A stretch of 64,000 bases of DNA, taken from contig CAVZSO010000010.1 of the NCBI GenBank assembly GCA_963777975.1, positions 62,001 to 126,000 on the forward strand, in the 5' to 3' direction. Origin of the DNA: CSP1-4 sp963777975 (GTDB lineage Bacteria; Chloroflexota; Limnocylindria; Limnocylindrales; CSP1-4). Shown one piece after another: positions 9,244-18,040 of this stretch. The notes beneath the pieces are model-generated. The model was not told the DNA's origin, searched no databases, and was given only the letters and a program-made list of their open reading frames with translations. Both the position numbers and the translations under genes were made by a program. Numbering within the stretch: position 1 is the stretch's first letter; each line of letters begins with the position of its first letter.

Positions 9244-10119
9244 TCAACCTCGCAGGATCGGTCGTGTCAGGCAGGTCGGGCCGCCCGAGCCATTGGCGCC
9301 GACCTCGTCGAGCGGCACCTCGTGGACTTCGACGCCGTGATCCCGCAGTCGACCCGCGGTCACCGGGTTGCCGGCGGCGATGACCACGACGCGCGGCCGG
9401 ACGGTCAGCACGTTCGGCCCCAGCGAGTCGTACTCCTCGGGCGGAACGGGGATCATGGTCACACCTCGGTCACGCAGCAGCTCCCAGAGTCCGACCGGCA
9501 GGAGCGGCAGGTAGACGACGGCGAGATCGTCGGCGACCGACGAGATGACGCTCAACAGGTGGATGAGCTTCTCCGGCCCGTCGCCATAGGGCACGTCGAA
9601 GACGCGCACGTCGCCACCCCAGATGGCGGCGAGCTGCTCCCCGCCGAGCCGGTTCGTACGCAGGGTTCGTCCGACGCACAGCGTCTCAGGGTCGATCCAG
9701 AACGTGTCGCCACCATCGACCGTGCCAGGTGCCTCGATGGCACCGATGACCGGGATGCCCCTTGCCCGGTACCAGGCGGCATGAACGGCTTCCTCGCCGA
9801 GCCGGTTGGCCTTGCCCGAGCGCAGGAGGATGGCGCCGCGGTCGGTGACCAGGGAGGCATCGAAGGTGTAGACGAGGTCCGGGTCGTCGGTCTCGACGGC
9901 GAGCTCATGGACCACGACACCCAGCCCTCGCAGGGTGGCCACGAAGCCGTCGTGCTCGGCTTGAGCGCGCGGCAGGTCGACCGGATGGAAGAAGCCATGC
10001 GCGGCGTCCTCGAACGCTCGACCGAAGGCTGCGCCCGGGCGCTGGACCATGACCTCGCGCAACGGCGCCACCATGCCCTGCGCGCCGTACGCCCGCGTGG
10101 CCGTTTCGGGCAGGCTCAC
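9244..10119 (-). CDS. Amidinotransferase/dimethylargininase-family protein
   Basis: This 291-residue protein has the guanidine-modifying-enzyme fold. Family landmarks are TFDASLVTDRGAILLRSGKANR, the acidic loop APGTVDGGDTFWI, the catalytic histidine region KLIHLLSVISSV, and the nucleophilic cysteine near the end in GGPTCLTRPIL. These match dimethylarginine dimethylaminohydrolases and arginine deiminases, which act through a covalent thiouronium intermediate. The exact substrate cannot be read. It overlaps the upstream VOC gene by GTGA and precedes the M20 peptidase by four bases, so this is a tight operon. Confidence 0.8.
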   Translation of the reverse strand: MSLPETATRAYGAQGMVAPLREVMVQRPGAAFGRAFEDAAHGFFHPVDLPRAQAEHDGFVATLRGLGVVVHELAVETDDPDLVYTFDASLVTDRGAILLRSGKANRLGEEAVHAAWYRARGIPVIGAIEAPGTVDGGDTFWIDPETLCVGRTLRTNRLGGEQLAAIWGGDVRVFDVPYGDGPEKLIHLLSVISSVADDLAVVYLPLLPVGLWELLRDRGVTMIPVPPEEYDSLGPNVLTVRPRVVVIAAGNPVTAGRLRDHGVEVHEVPLDEVGANGSGGPTCLTRPILRG

Positions 10120-10553
10120 TGGACGCAGAACTCGTTGCCCTCTGGGTCGTTCATGCGCACCCAGTACTCGCCGCGCTGCTCGATGGCACCACGCTCGTCG
10201 CTGGCGCCCAGCGCCTTCAGCCGGTTGACCTCGGCGTCGACCTTCAGCTTGCGCTCGTCGAGCGGCACGTCATGCCCGCCGCTCACGTTCAGATCCATGT
10301 GCAGTCGGTTCTTGGCGACCTTGCCCTCGGGCACGCGCTGGATGAAGATGCGCGGCCCGACGCCATCGGGATCTTCGATGGCGTTGGCATCGTTCCAGTG
10401 CTCCTCCGGGATGCCCTGCGCTCGGGCCCAGGCATCCCAGTCGTCGAAGCCGTCCGGGGGTGCCGGGCTGTGATAGCCGAGGGCCGCCTTCCAGAACTCG
10501 CCCAAGGCGCGCGGATCGGCGGCATCGAAGACGAGCTGGATCCTGGTGACCAT
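10116..10553 (-). CDS. VOC family protein (glyoxalase-like)
   Basis: This 145-residue protein is of the glyoxalase-like type often annotated as 'VOC family protein' in actinomycetes. The N-terminus reads IQLVFDAADPRALGEFWKAA. The central region has IFIQRVPEGKVAKNRLHMDL, where the histidine is a metal ligand in active members. The C-terminus is WVRMNDPEGNEFCVQ. A good AAGGAG site precedes the ATG at 10553. It is first in the cluster with the amidinotransferase, with a GTGA overlap at its stop. Substrate unknown. Confidence 0.85.
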   Translation of the reverse strand: MVTRIQLVFDAADPRALGEFWKAALGYHSPAPPDGFDDWDAWARAQGIPEEHWNDANAIEDPDGVGPRIFIQRVPEGKVAKNRLHMDLNVSGGHDVPLDERKLKVDAEVNRLKALGASDERGAIEQRGEYWVRMNDPEGNEFCVQ

Positions 10554-10564
10554 GGCGCACTCCT

Positions 10565-11514
10565 TCAGGCTGGGATCGGGGCTGCGAGGTGACGATCGAG
10601 CCAATCGACGACATCGGCCTCGACGACCGCGGCGTCGACGTCGTTGTGCGCTTCGTGGTAGCCGCCCTCGTAGATGCGGAGCTCGACATCGGGCGCGCCG
10701 CCGGCTCGCGCGTTGTCGGCGAAGGCGACGCGTCCCCGCCGGATCGATGACGCGATCGGCGCTGCCGTGGAAGATGAACAAGGGCAGGCGCCAGTCGCCG
10801 GCGTGCGCCTCGATCCAGGCCAACGCGCGGAGCGTTTCCACGGTCCCCCGAGCGGTCAAGCGGCGGTGATTGAGCGGGTCCGCCTTGGCCGCCGCGACCC
10901 GCTCGGCCGAGCGCGAGAGGGCCTCGTCCTCGAGCGGGACGTTCAGCGCGATCGTCGGCCAGACGGGCGACATGACCCGCCGCCAGACCTTCGAGGACCG
11001 GGCTGCGAACGCCCGTTGGCCGCAGCGCAGGCGAGCTGGCGATGACGCCTACGAGACCATCCTGGACTCCGGCCGCGTGCTCCCAGTGACGAAGCGCGGA
11101 CTCGAGCACGATGGCAGCGCCGAGGCTGTGGCCGTAGAGGACGAGCGGCGTGCCCTCCGTCTCCTGCGAACGGATATGGTCGAGGTAGCGGTCGATGTCA
11201 TCGCGGTAGTCCGACCAGGCATCGATGTGGCCGCGTCGGCCGGACGAGCGTCCGTGGCCACGAAGGTCGAAGCCGTGAACTGCAAACCCGGCCGCCGTGA
11301 GTGGCTCGACCGCGTCTGCGTAGCGACCCGAGTGATCACCGAAGCCGTGGACGATGGCGACCGCAGCCCGAGGTCGCCCGCTGGGCGCCCAGCGCCTGGC
11401 GAAGAGCTCGAGGCCGCCGACGCCGCGGAAGGTGCCTTGGGTCTCCGAGGCCGCTGCAAGGTCGGCCGAAGCCAGTCCGTGGATCGCTGACTGGTCGGTC
11501 GGGGCCTCGGTCAT
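10565..11514 (-). CDS. Alpha/beta hydrolase, monoacylglycerol lipase-like (frameshifted)
   Basis: This serine hydrolase of about 316 residues resembles monoacylglycerol lipases. Motifs are the oxyanion-hole segment VAIVHGFGDHSGRY, GFDLRGHGRSSGRRGH, the nucleophile elbow YGHSLGAAIVLESAL, the acid region LFIFHGSADRVIDPAG, and the catalytic histidine in YEGGYHEAHNDVD. The sequence changes frame near 11000 and near 10735, so the gene needs about two single-base corrections to give a full-length protein ending at 10565. The ATG at 11514 starts the conserved frame. It is divergent from the MBL-fold gene, with about 30 bases between. Confidence 0.82.
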
Positions 11515-11544
11515 CGACCGCAGGGTACCGGCTACCATCGGCCG

Positions 11545-12285
11545 ATGCAGGTCGCACCGGGCGTGGAGCGCGTCCACGAGTTCGTGATCAACTGCTACCT
11601 CGTCGAGGAAGCCGGCAGCCTGACCCTCGTCGACGCCGGCATCGGCGCCACCTGGGACCTCCTCCTGGCCGGGCTCGCCGGGATCGGTCGTTCGCTGGCC
11701 GACATCGAGGCCGTCCTCCTGACGCATGCCCACACCGACCACATCGGCATGGCCGACCGGATCCGCGTCGAGGCGCCTGCGCCCGTCCTGATCCACGAGG
11801 CCGATCGCGACTTCCTGGTAGCGGGCAAGCGACCGCCGAACGCACCCGACAACACGGTCGGGCTCTCGGCTGCCCTGCGCCACGGCTTCGCCTACCGATT
11901 GCTCTGGTACTTCGCTCGCAAGGGCGCCCTGTCGACGCCCAGGGTGGCCGAGGCAGGTACGTTCGTCGACGGCCAGGTCCTCGACCTTCCCGGCCATCCG
12001 CGGGTCGTCCACGCGCCGGGGCATACGCCCGGATCGGCAGCGCTGCACTTCGAGGACCGCGGCGTGCTGTGCACCGGGGACGCGATGGTGACGCTGGATT
12101 CGGTGACCGGCCAGACCGGGCCACGCCTGCAAGCGGCCGCGTTCTCGAGCGACCCGGCCGGAGCCCGTCAGTCGCTGGCGCGGCTGGAAGGTGTCGCGGC
12201 CGAGCTCATCCTGCCCGGACACGGAGAGCCGTTCCGCGGCACGCCCAGCCAGGCCGTCGCCCTGGCACGCGAGGCGGACCGCTGA
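11545..12285 (+). CDS. MBL-fold metallo-hydrolase
   Basis: This is a 246-residue metallo-beta-lactamase-fold hydrolase. The zinc motif HxHxDH is intact (LLTHAHTDHIGMADR). Further ligands are the histidine in HAPGHTPGSAALHFE, the aspartate in VLCTGDAMV, and the terminal histidine in ILPGHGEPF. The group contains glyoxalase II-like and lactonase-like enzymes. Nothing here fixes the substrate. The gene stops about 35 bases before the ECF sigma factor and could be cotranscribed with it. Confidence 0.85.
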   Translation: MQVAPGVERVHEFVINCYLVEEAGSLTLVDAGIGATWDLLLAGLAGIGRSLADIEAVLLTHAHTDHIGMADRIRVEAPAPVLIHEADRDFLVAGKRPPNAPDNTVGLSAALRHGFAYRLLWYFARKGALSTPRVAEAGTFVDGQVLDLPGHPRVVHAPGHTPGSAALHFEDRGVLCTGDAMVTLDSVTGQTGPRLQAAAFSSDPAGARQSLARLEGVAAELILPGHGEPFRGTPSQAVALAREADR

Positions 12286-12319
12286 AACCACGCCGCCCGA
12301 CGGCGTGTTGACAGCTGCG

Positions 12320-12931
12320 ATGGAGCACCGACCGACCGATCGCCGACGTCAGACCGCGAGCTCGAGCCCGATCGACCTCGTCGAGCGACTGGCCCGTGAC
12401 CTCGACACTGCGTTCGAGGCCTTCGTCCTCGCCGAGCAGGACCTCGTCTACGGCATCGCCATCCGGTCGACGCGCGACGCTGCCGCCGCGGAGGACCTCG
12501 CCCAGGAGGTCTTCGTGCGCGCCTACCGAGCGCTGGCCGAGTACGACGCCGAGCGCATCCGGTCCCTGCAGCTCCGAGCCTGGCTAGCGCGGATCACGAT
12601 GAACCTGTGCCGTAATCGGGCCCGGACGCGGCGCAGCCGGCCGGTCGAGGTCGCCTGGGAGGCCTCATCGCTGGCCGTGGCGCCACCGTCCGATCCCGCA
12701 CCTCGCCCTGAGGCTGTCCTCCTGGAACGCGAGAGCGACGCCGAGTGGGGGCAGCGTCTGGCCGCCTTGCCGGACCGCTACCGATCCGCGGTCGAGCTGC
12801 GCCACGTGCACGGCCTGTCCTACGAGGAGGTCGCGGTCGCGCTCGACCGCCCAGTCAACACCGTCAAGACCCACGTCCATCGCGGCGTCGCGCTCCTGCG
12901 CGCCGCCGTCATCCAGGAGGCCCACGCATGA
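12320..12931 (+). CDS. ECF-type RNA polymerase sigma factor (sigma-70 family)
   Basis: This is a 203-residue sigma factor with regions 2 and 4 only. Region 2 lies at about residues 33-95 (DLAQEVFVRAYRALAEYD, then WLARITMNLCRNRARTRR). Region 4 lies near the C-terminus (ALPDRYRSAVELRHVHGLSY followed by the helix-turn-helix VALDRPVNTVKTHVHRGVALL). The ATG at 12320 is used, although a GTG at 12305 is possible. Its stop overlaps the start of the methyltransferase gene (ATGA). That position normally holds an anti-sigma factor; here it holds a DNA-alkylation repair protein, which suggests a role in the alkylation response. That link is inferred. Confidence 0.85.
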   Translation: MEHRPTDRRRQTASSSPIDLVERLARDLDTAFEAFVLAEQDLVYGIAIRSTRDAAAAEDLAQEVFVRAYRALAEYDAERIRSLQLRAWLARITMNLCRNRARTRRSRPVEVAWEASSLAVAPPSDPAPRPEAVLLERESDAEWGQRLAALPDRYRSAVELRHVHGLSYEEVAVALDRPVNTVKTHVHRGVALLRAAVIQEAHA

Positions 12932-13746
12932 CCCCGACCGACCTGACCACGTCCGACACCGGCGCTGCCGAGACCGAGACCCAGCTTCCAGAGCTGGCTG
13001 GGCTCCGGACTGCAGCACCGACCGACCTTGCTCCCACCGTCCTGATCCGCGTCGGGCTGGCCGACGAGTACTTCACGGCCGACGCTGGCATCGGGCCGAT
13101 CTTCGTGGCCTACAACGGTCGCGGGGTGTCGGCCACGGCGCCCGCCGATCAGCCCGACGGCGCGGATGCCTTCGAGGCTGCGTTCGGGGCCCGCTTCGGG
13201 CGGGCGATCCGCGCCGCCCGGCGACCCGAGTCGGGCGTCGTCCAGCGGGTCGACCGCGCCCTGGCCGATGGCCGACCGCACGGCCTCACCTTCGACCTGC
13301 GTGGCCTGACATCCTTCGCGACCGATGTCCTCGATGGCGCGCTGACCATCCCGCCGGGGGAGATCCGGCCGTACGCCTGGCTGGCCAGCGAGGTCGGGCG
13401 CCCGAAGGCCGTGCGCGCCGTGGGCACGGCGCTCGGCCACAACCCGATCCCCATCCTCATCCCCTGCCATCGCATCGTGCGCAGCGACGGGCTCATCGGC
13501 GACTACGCCTGGGGCACGGAGACCAAGCGCCGGGCGCTGGCCGCCGAAGGGCTGGACCCGGAGGCCTTCGAACGACTCGCCCGGCACGGCGAGCGCTACC
13601 TGGGCAGCGACACGACCCACATCGTCTGCCTGCCGACCTGTCGCCACGCGAAGAAGATCACCGATCGGCACCGCATGCCGTTCGCCTCGCTCGAGGCGGC
13701 GCGGGCCGCCGGCTACCGCGGCTGCAAGGACTGCCGGCCGGTCTGA
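12928..13746 (+). CDS. O6-alkylguanine-DNA methyltransferase with C-terminal Ada zinc domain
   Basis: This 272-residue protein joins two known modules in an unusual order. Residues about 45-215 form an Ogt/MGMT-type suicide methyltransferase, with the acceptor Cys180 in IPCHRIVRSDG, the DNA-binding helix around IRPYAWLASEVGRPKAVR, and the asparagine hinge HNPIPILIPCH. Residues about 224-270 form a complete Ada-type zinc domain (GSDTTHIVCLPTCRHAKK ... GYRGCKDCRP). Its four cysteines at 234, 238, 266 and 269 match the CX3C...CX2C spacing of the Ada phosphotriester sensor. In classical Ada that domain is N-terminal and is followed by an AraC helix-turn-helix, which is absent here. It is translationally coupled to the ECF sigma factor. 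Confidence 0.85.
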   Translation: MTPTDLTTSDTGAAETETQLPELAGLRTAAPTDLAPTVLIRVGLADEYFTADAGIGPIFVAYNGRGVSATAPADQPDGADAFEAAFGARFGRAIRAARRPESGVVQRVDRALADGRPHGLTFDLRGLTSFATDVLDGALTIPPGEIRPYAWLASEVGRPKAVRAVGTALGHNPIPILIPCHRIVRSDGLIGDYAWGTETKRRALAAEGLDPEAFERLARHGERYLGSDTTHIVCLPTCRHAKKITDRHRMPFASLEAARAAGYRGCKDCRPV

Positions 13747-13794
13747 CGACAGGCGGGAGCAGGCCCACACAGGCGCGGCCTCGGCTCGGGGCCG

Positions 13795-16712
13795 TCACCA
13801 CTCGACGAGCTTCCAGACCTCCGGCTCCAGCTCGCCGGGACGACCGCCGATCTCCGCGAAGATGGCGACCGCGCGTTTGAGATGGTCCATGGACTCGGCC
13901 TCGCGGCCCTGGGCATGGAGCAGGTCGGCCAGGTTGTTCTCGAGGGCCGCCTGCCGATGGCGGTCGCCCTGCGTTCGCAGCGAGCGAGCGCCTCGCGCAT
14001 CAGAGCTCTCCGCCGCCTCGACGTGTCCCCTCGTCCGACTCGAGCAGCGCGAGCGTATTGAGGATGGCGATGCGGACGCCCGGGTCGGACGGCTCGTCCG
14101 TCGTTGCCTGTCGATCGGCATCGTCGAGGGTGACCAGCGCGGCGTCGAGGTGCCGTCGCGCCTCGTTCGGATCGCCGGCTCGCCTCGCGAGCATGCCGAG
14201 CAACGCCTCGGCTCTGGCCATGCCGATCGTGTCCCCCTGGTCGGCGCAGAGGTCGAAGGCCTGCTCCGCGAGTCGCCCGGCGCCGGCCTCGTCGCCGAGG
14301 CCGATCGCGATCGCCCCATGGTCGACCAGGATGCGTCCGGCCTGCGGGCCGTCGCCGGCCAGCACCGAGGCTCGCGCGAGATGGCGCTCTGCACGCATCA
14401 GGTCGCCGCGACGCGCGTGGACGAGTCCGATGCGATGCTCGATCGAGCCTTCGCGCGAACGGTCACCCTGGGCCTCGGCGGTCTCGTAGTGGCCGAGCGC
14501 CCCGGCGTAGTCGCCCATCAACGTGAGCAGGTCGCCGAGCGCCTCGTGGATCGTCGCCGCGTCGGGATGTCCCAAGCGCGAGGGCGGCCTCGAAGTGCTC
14601 CCGTGCCTCCGGATTGGCGTAGACCTCGCGAGCCCCCTCGCCGGCGCGCAGGTGCGCTGATGCTGCCTCGTCGCCGCGCCCGGCCAGGGTCGCATGGGCG
14701 GCGATGCGCGCCCAGCGCGTGGCGTCGGGCTCGCCCGTACCGGTGCGCGTCAGCGCATCGGCCACGCGGCCGTGCAGCAGCCGACGGCGGGCCAGGCTCG
14801 TGTCCTCGTAGGCCACGTCGCGCAGTCGCCCGTGCGTGAAGTCGTAGTGAACGTCACTGTCGCCGGCGACGAGGACTTCGCGGATGAGGCCGCGCCGGAT
14901 GAGCGCCTCGAGCCCGTCCACGGTCTCCTCCTCACCGCGGCCCGCGGCGGCCCGGACGATCTCGAGGTCGAACGAGCGTCCGATGACGGCGGCCGCCGGC
15001 CAGGACCTGGCGACCGACCTCGTCGACCGACGCGATCCGCCCCCGTAGCAGCGCCAGCATGCCGCCCGGAACGGACCCGCCGATCGAGTCGGGCGACGCG
15101 AGCGCCTCCGCCAGGTAGAGGGGCAGCCCTTCCGTCTCGGCCACCAGGGCATCGACGACATCGCTCGTCGCGCGCGCGCCTAGGGCGCTCTCGGCGATCA
15201 GCGTCACATCCGACCGACCGAGGCGCTCGAGATGGACGCGGACGTCGGCGTCGCGCAGGGCCAGGATCAGCGATGGCGGCACCTCGGGCGTATCGGCGGC
15301 CTCGAACCGTCCCGAGAGCAGGATCGACACGGATGTGCCGTGCAGGCGACGGGCCAGGTAGGCGATGACCTCGGCCGATGACGCATCGGCTCGATCGATG
15401 TCATCGACCCAGATGAGACCGCCGCGCGGTCCGTCCGCGAGCGCCGCCAGGGCGCCGCTCAGCGACTCGAAGAGGCGGAGCCGCCCGTAGGGATCCGTAC
15501 CGGCGGTCGAGCCTGGCGACGCTCCCGTCGCGCCCGGCAGTGGGCTGAGCCTCGCCGCGTCGGCTTGCCAGCGTGACGGCATGGCGGCGATGCGCTCGGC
15601 AACCCCGGGCTCCGCCGAGGCGGAGCGGATGAGCTCGGCGATGACCGCGAAGGGGATGGTCGACTCGCCGGCGACGGTGCGCGCTTCGAGGACGACGCCG
15701 CCCTTGGCGCCGGATCGCGGCCACGACCGCCTCGGCGAGTCGGGTCTTGCCGATGCCCGCCTCACCCTCGACGACGAGGAGCCGCCCGTCCCGTTCGACG
15801 CCTGCAGCCGCAGTCACGAGCCTCGCCACGTCGGCATCGCGGCCGATGAGCGGGAGGGCCAGTGTGTCGCCACCTTGCGCACGTTCGTTAGCCTGGGCAT
15901 CCACGGGCTGGCTCGCCTCGCTCGCCACCGGGTCGGGCCCCAACCGACCGTCGCGGATGGCGTCGGCGAGTTCGCTCGTCTCTGGCAGCGGCGCGACCCC
16001 CAGCTCGCGATCGAGGGTGCGCACGAGGTCGCGGTACTGCGCGATGGCACCGGCCACTTCACCCGAGCGGGCGAGAGCCGAGATCATGAGCTGGTGGGCG
16101 GGCTCGTGGAGCGGGTCGACCTCGAGCCAGCGGCGCGTCACGTCCGTGGCCAGGTCCCATCGTCGCTCGGCGGCCCGGGCCCGCGCGAGCCGCTCGAGCG
16201 CTCCGGCAAGATCCCGCCGATGGGCCTCGCCCTCGGCCGCCTGCCACTCATCGAACGCCTCGCTGTCCCTGAGGGCGAAGCCCTCCATGAACGGTCCCCG
16301 ATCCCAGGCCAGGGCCTCGTCGAGGGCGACGACGCAGGCGGGGCAGGCCTCGGTGGCCGGGTGGCCGTGGCCCCTCGCCCGCGCCAGCGCCGACCGGAAG
16401 TGCGACAGGTCGACCTCGACCGATGCCTCCTCGAGTGCGACGGCCGAACGATCGACGACCAGACCACGAGCCGGCGAGCCCGGCACGGAGGACCGAGAGC
16501 GTGCGCCGAAGCGCGTTGCGGGCGTCCGTCCCATCCGACTCCGGCCAGAGCAGTGCTGCCAGTCCTTCACGGCTCGTCGGACGCTGGACCACCGCCAGAT
16601 AGGCCAGCAGCGCGACCGCCTTGCGGGTGTCGAAGGCGACCCGGCGGCCATCGACGGCGACCTCGACGGGGCCGAGGAGCCGGACGGACAGGCCGGCGGC
16701 GGGAGGCTGCAT
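13795..16712 (-). CDS. BTAD/SARP-type regulator with AAA-ATPase and TPR domains (frameshifted)
   Basis: The conserved sequence of about 970 residues lies in pieces across three frames, with shifts near 16480, 15720, 15005, 14575 and 14020. In order these are: a winged-helix domain (SVRLLGPVEVAVDGRRVAFD ... ALLAYLAV), a BTAD bacterial activator domain (EVDLSHFRSALARAR ... LDRELGVAPLPET), and an ATPase with Walker A VEGEAGIGKTRLAEAVV and Walker B LIWVDDIDRAD. TPR-like helices fill the last 350 residues. This is the architecture of AfsR/SARP-like and LuxR-LAL-like activators. The start (16712) lies 75 bases from the divergent receptor array, which it could control. Five frameshifts in 2.9 kb look like sequence error rather than decay, because conservation continues throughout. 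Confidence 0.8.
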
Positions 16713-16786
16713 CCGCGCAACGATACCGGAGGACGCCCGCGGACCGTAACGATTCGGGAACGCTCCGTCCGTCATGCTTGGTCACG

Positions 16787-18040
16787 ATGGGATCGAGTCC
16801 GACGACATCCAAGCCGACCGCCTCAAGGTCGGTGTCACGGCGCGCTGCTGGATGGGCGCTGACGGCCTTCGACGTCCTCGTCGTCGCATTCGCAGTCCTC
16901 GTCGTGCTCTGGCACGACCTGTCATCGCCAGGTCAGCTCGACCTCGTGAGCATGCTCGATACGGTCACCTTTCTGGCCGTGCCGATCGTCTTCGTCGGCG
17001 TGGGGGCGCTGCTCATCACCCGCGTACCGGGCAATGCCACCGGCTGGCTGCTGATGGCCTTCACGACGGTCCTGGCCACCTCGATGATGCTGGAGATCTA
17101 CGTCGTCGTCGGCGCCGATCCGACCGCGCCTGGAGCCGCCGCCGCCGCGTGGCTCGACAATCTTCTCTACGCCCCTGCAGTGGTCCTGATCCTGGTCGGC
17201 GTCCCGCTCATCTTCCCGACCGGTCGGCTGCTCGGTCCACGCTGGCGCCTCGTCGTCGCCCTCGCCGTGGTCGTCGTCGGCATCAGCTTCCTAAGGCCGA
17301 TGTTCGAGGTCGGCGACCTGTCGGACAACGTCCCGGGCCTTACCAACCCCCTCGGTGTTCCCGGTGTCGAGACTTGGCTCGACGTGTCGGATCTTGTCGC
17401 CAGCGTGCTCGCACTGTCGACGATCGCGGCGTCGTTCGGGGCCGTCGTCGTCCGCTATCGCCGTGGCGACGCGACCGAGCGCCAGCAGATCAAGCTCGTG
17501 GCCGCCGCCGTGGCGCTCGAGATCAGCCTCTTCTTCGCCAGCGCCGCGCAGACCGAGGCATCGGGCACCGCCGCCATCGTCAGCGACCTGAGCAACCTCG
17601 GCCTGACCCTGATCCCCATCGCGATCGGCATCGCGATCCTGCGCTACCGGCTCTACGACATCGACCGGATCATCAGCCGCACGCTCTCCTGGGCGCTGGT
17701 CACGGGGTTGCTCGTGGCCGCATTCGTGGGCCTCGTGATCGGCCTCACCGGGTTGCTCGGCTCGCTCGCGGGCGGCAGCACCTTCGCGGTCGCCGGCTCG
17801 ACCCTCGTCGTCTTCGCCCTCTTCCAGCCCCTGCGGCGACGGGTCCAGGTGGCGGTCGACCGGCGTTTCGATCGGGCTCGGTATGACGCACGACGGACCG
17901 CCGATGCCTTTGCCGAGCGCCTTCGCAACGACGTCGACCTGGCCTCGGTCCAGGGCGATCTGCTGGGCGTCGTCGTCGGCAGCCTGCAGCCGGCATCCGT
18001 CGCCATCTGGACCCGCAACCAGCCGAGCGGTATCACGTGA
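16787..18040 (+). CDS. Array unit 1: receptor-like membrane protein without output domain
   Basis: This 417-residue protein has about eight hydrophobic helices at residues 25-330. Loop motifs are TRVPGNATGWLLMAF, LIFPTGRLLGPRWRL and VRYRRGDATERQQIKL. The last helices are followed by a cytoplasmic coupling segment (LFQPLRRRVQVAVDRRFDRA, then an amphipathic stretch DAFAERLRNDVDL) and a short strand QPASVAIWTRN. In related proteins of actinomycetes and Chloroflexota this membrane module precedes GAF, histidine kinase or phosphatase domains; here it stops where that output would begin. The signal is unknown. The start at 16787 follows a 75-base divergent region shared with the BTAD regulator. It overlaps unit 2 by GTGA. 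Confidence 0.8.
   Translation: MGSSPTTSKPTASRSVSRRAAGWALTAFDVLVVAFAVLVVLWHDLSSPGQLDLVSMLDTVTFLAVPIVFVGVGALLITRVPGNATGWLLMAFTTVLATSMMLEIYVVVGADPTAPGAAAAAWLDNLLYAPAVVLILVGVPLIFPTGRLLGPRWRLVVALAVVVVGISFLRPMFEVGDLSDNVPGLTNPLGVPGVETWLDVSDLVASVLALSTIAASFGAVVVRYRRGDATERQQIKLVAAAVALEISLFFASAAQTEASGTAAIVSDLSNLGLTLIPIAIGIAILRYRLYDIDRIISRTLSWALVTGLLVAAFVGLVIGLTGLLGSLAGGSTFAVAGSTLVVFALFQPLRRRVQVAVDRRFDRARYDARRTADAFAERLRNDVDLASVQGDLLGVVVGSLQPASVAIWTRNQPSGIT

Noticed and set aside
12305..12313. TTGACA just before the ECF sigma factor as a -35 promoter box
   Set aside because: It lies only 7 bases from the start codon, so no -10 fits between.
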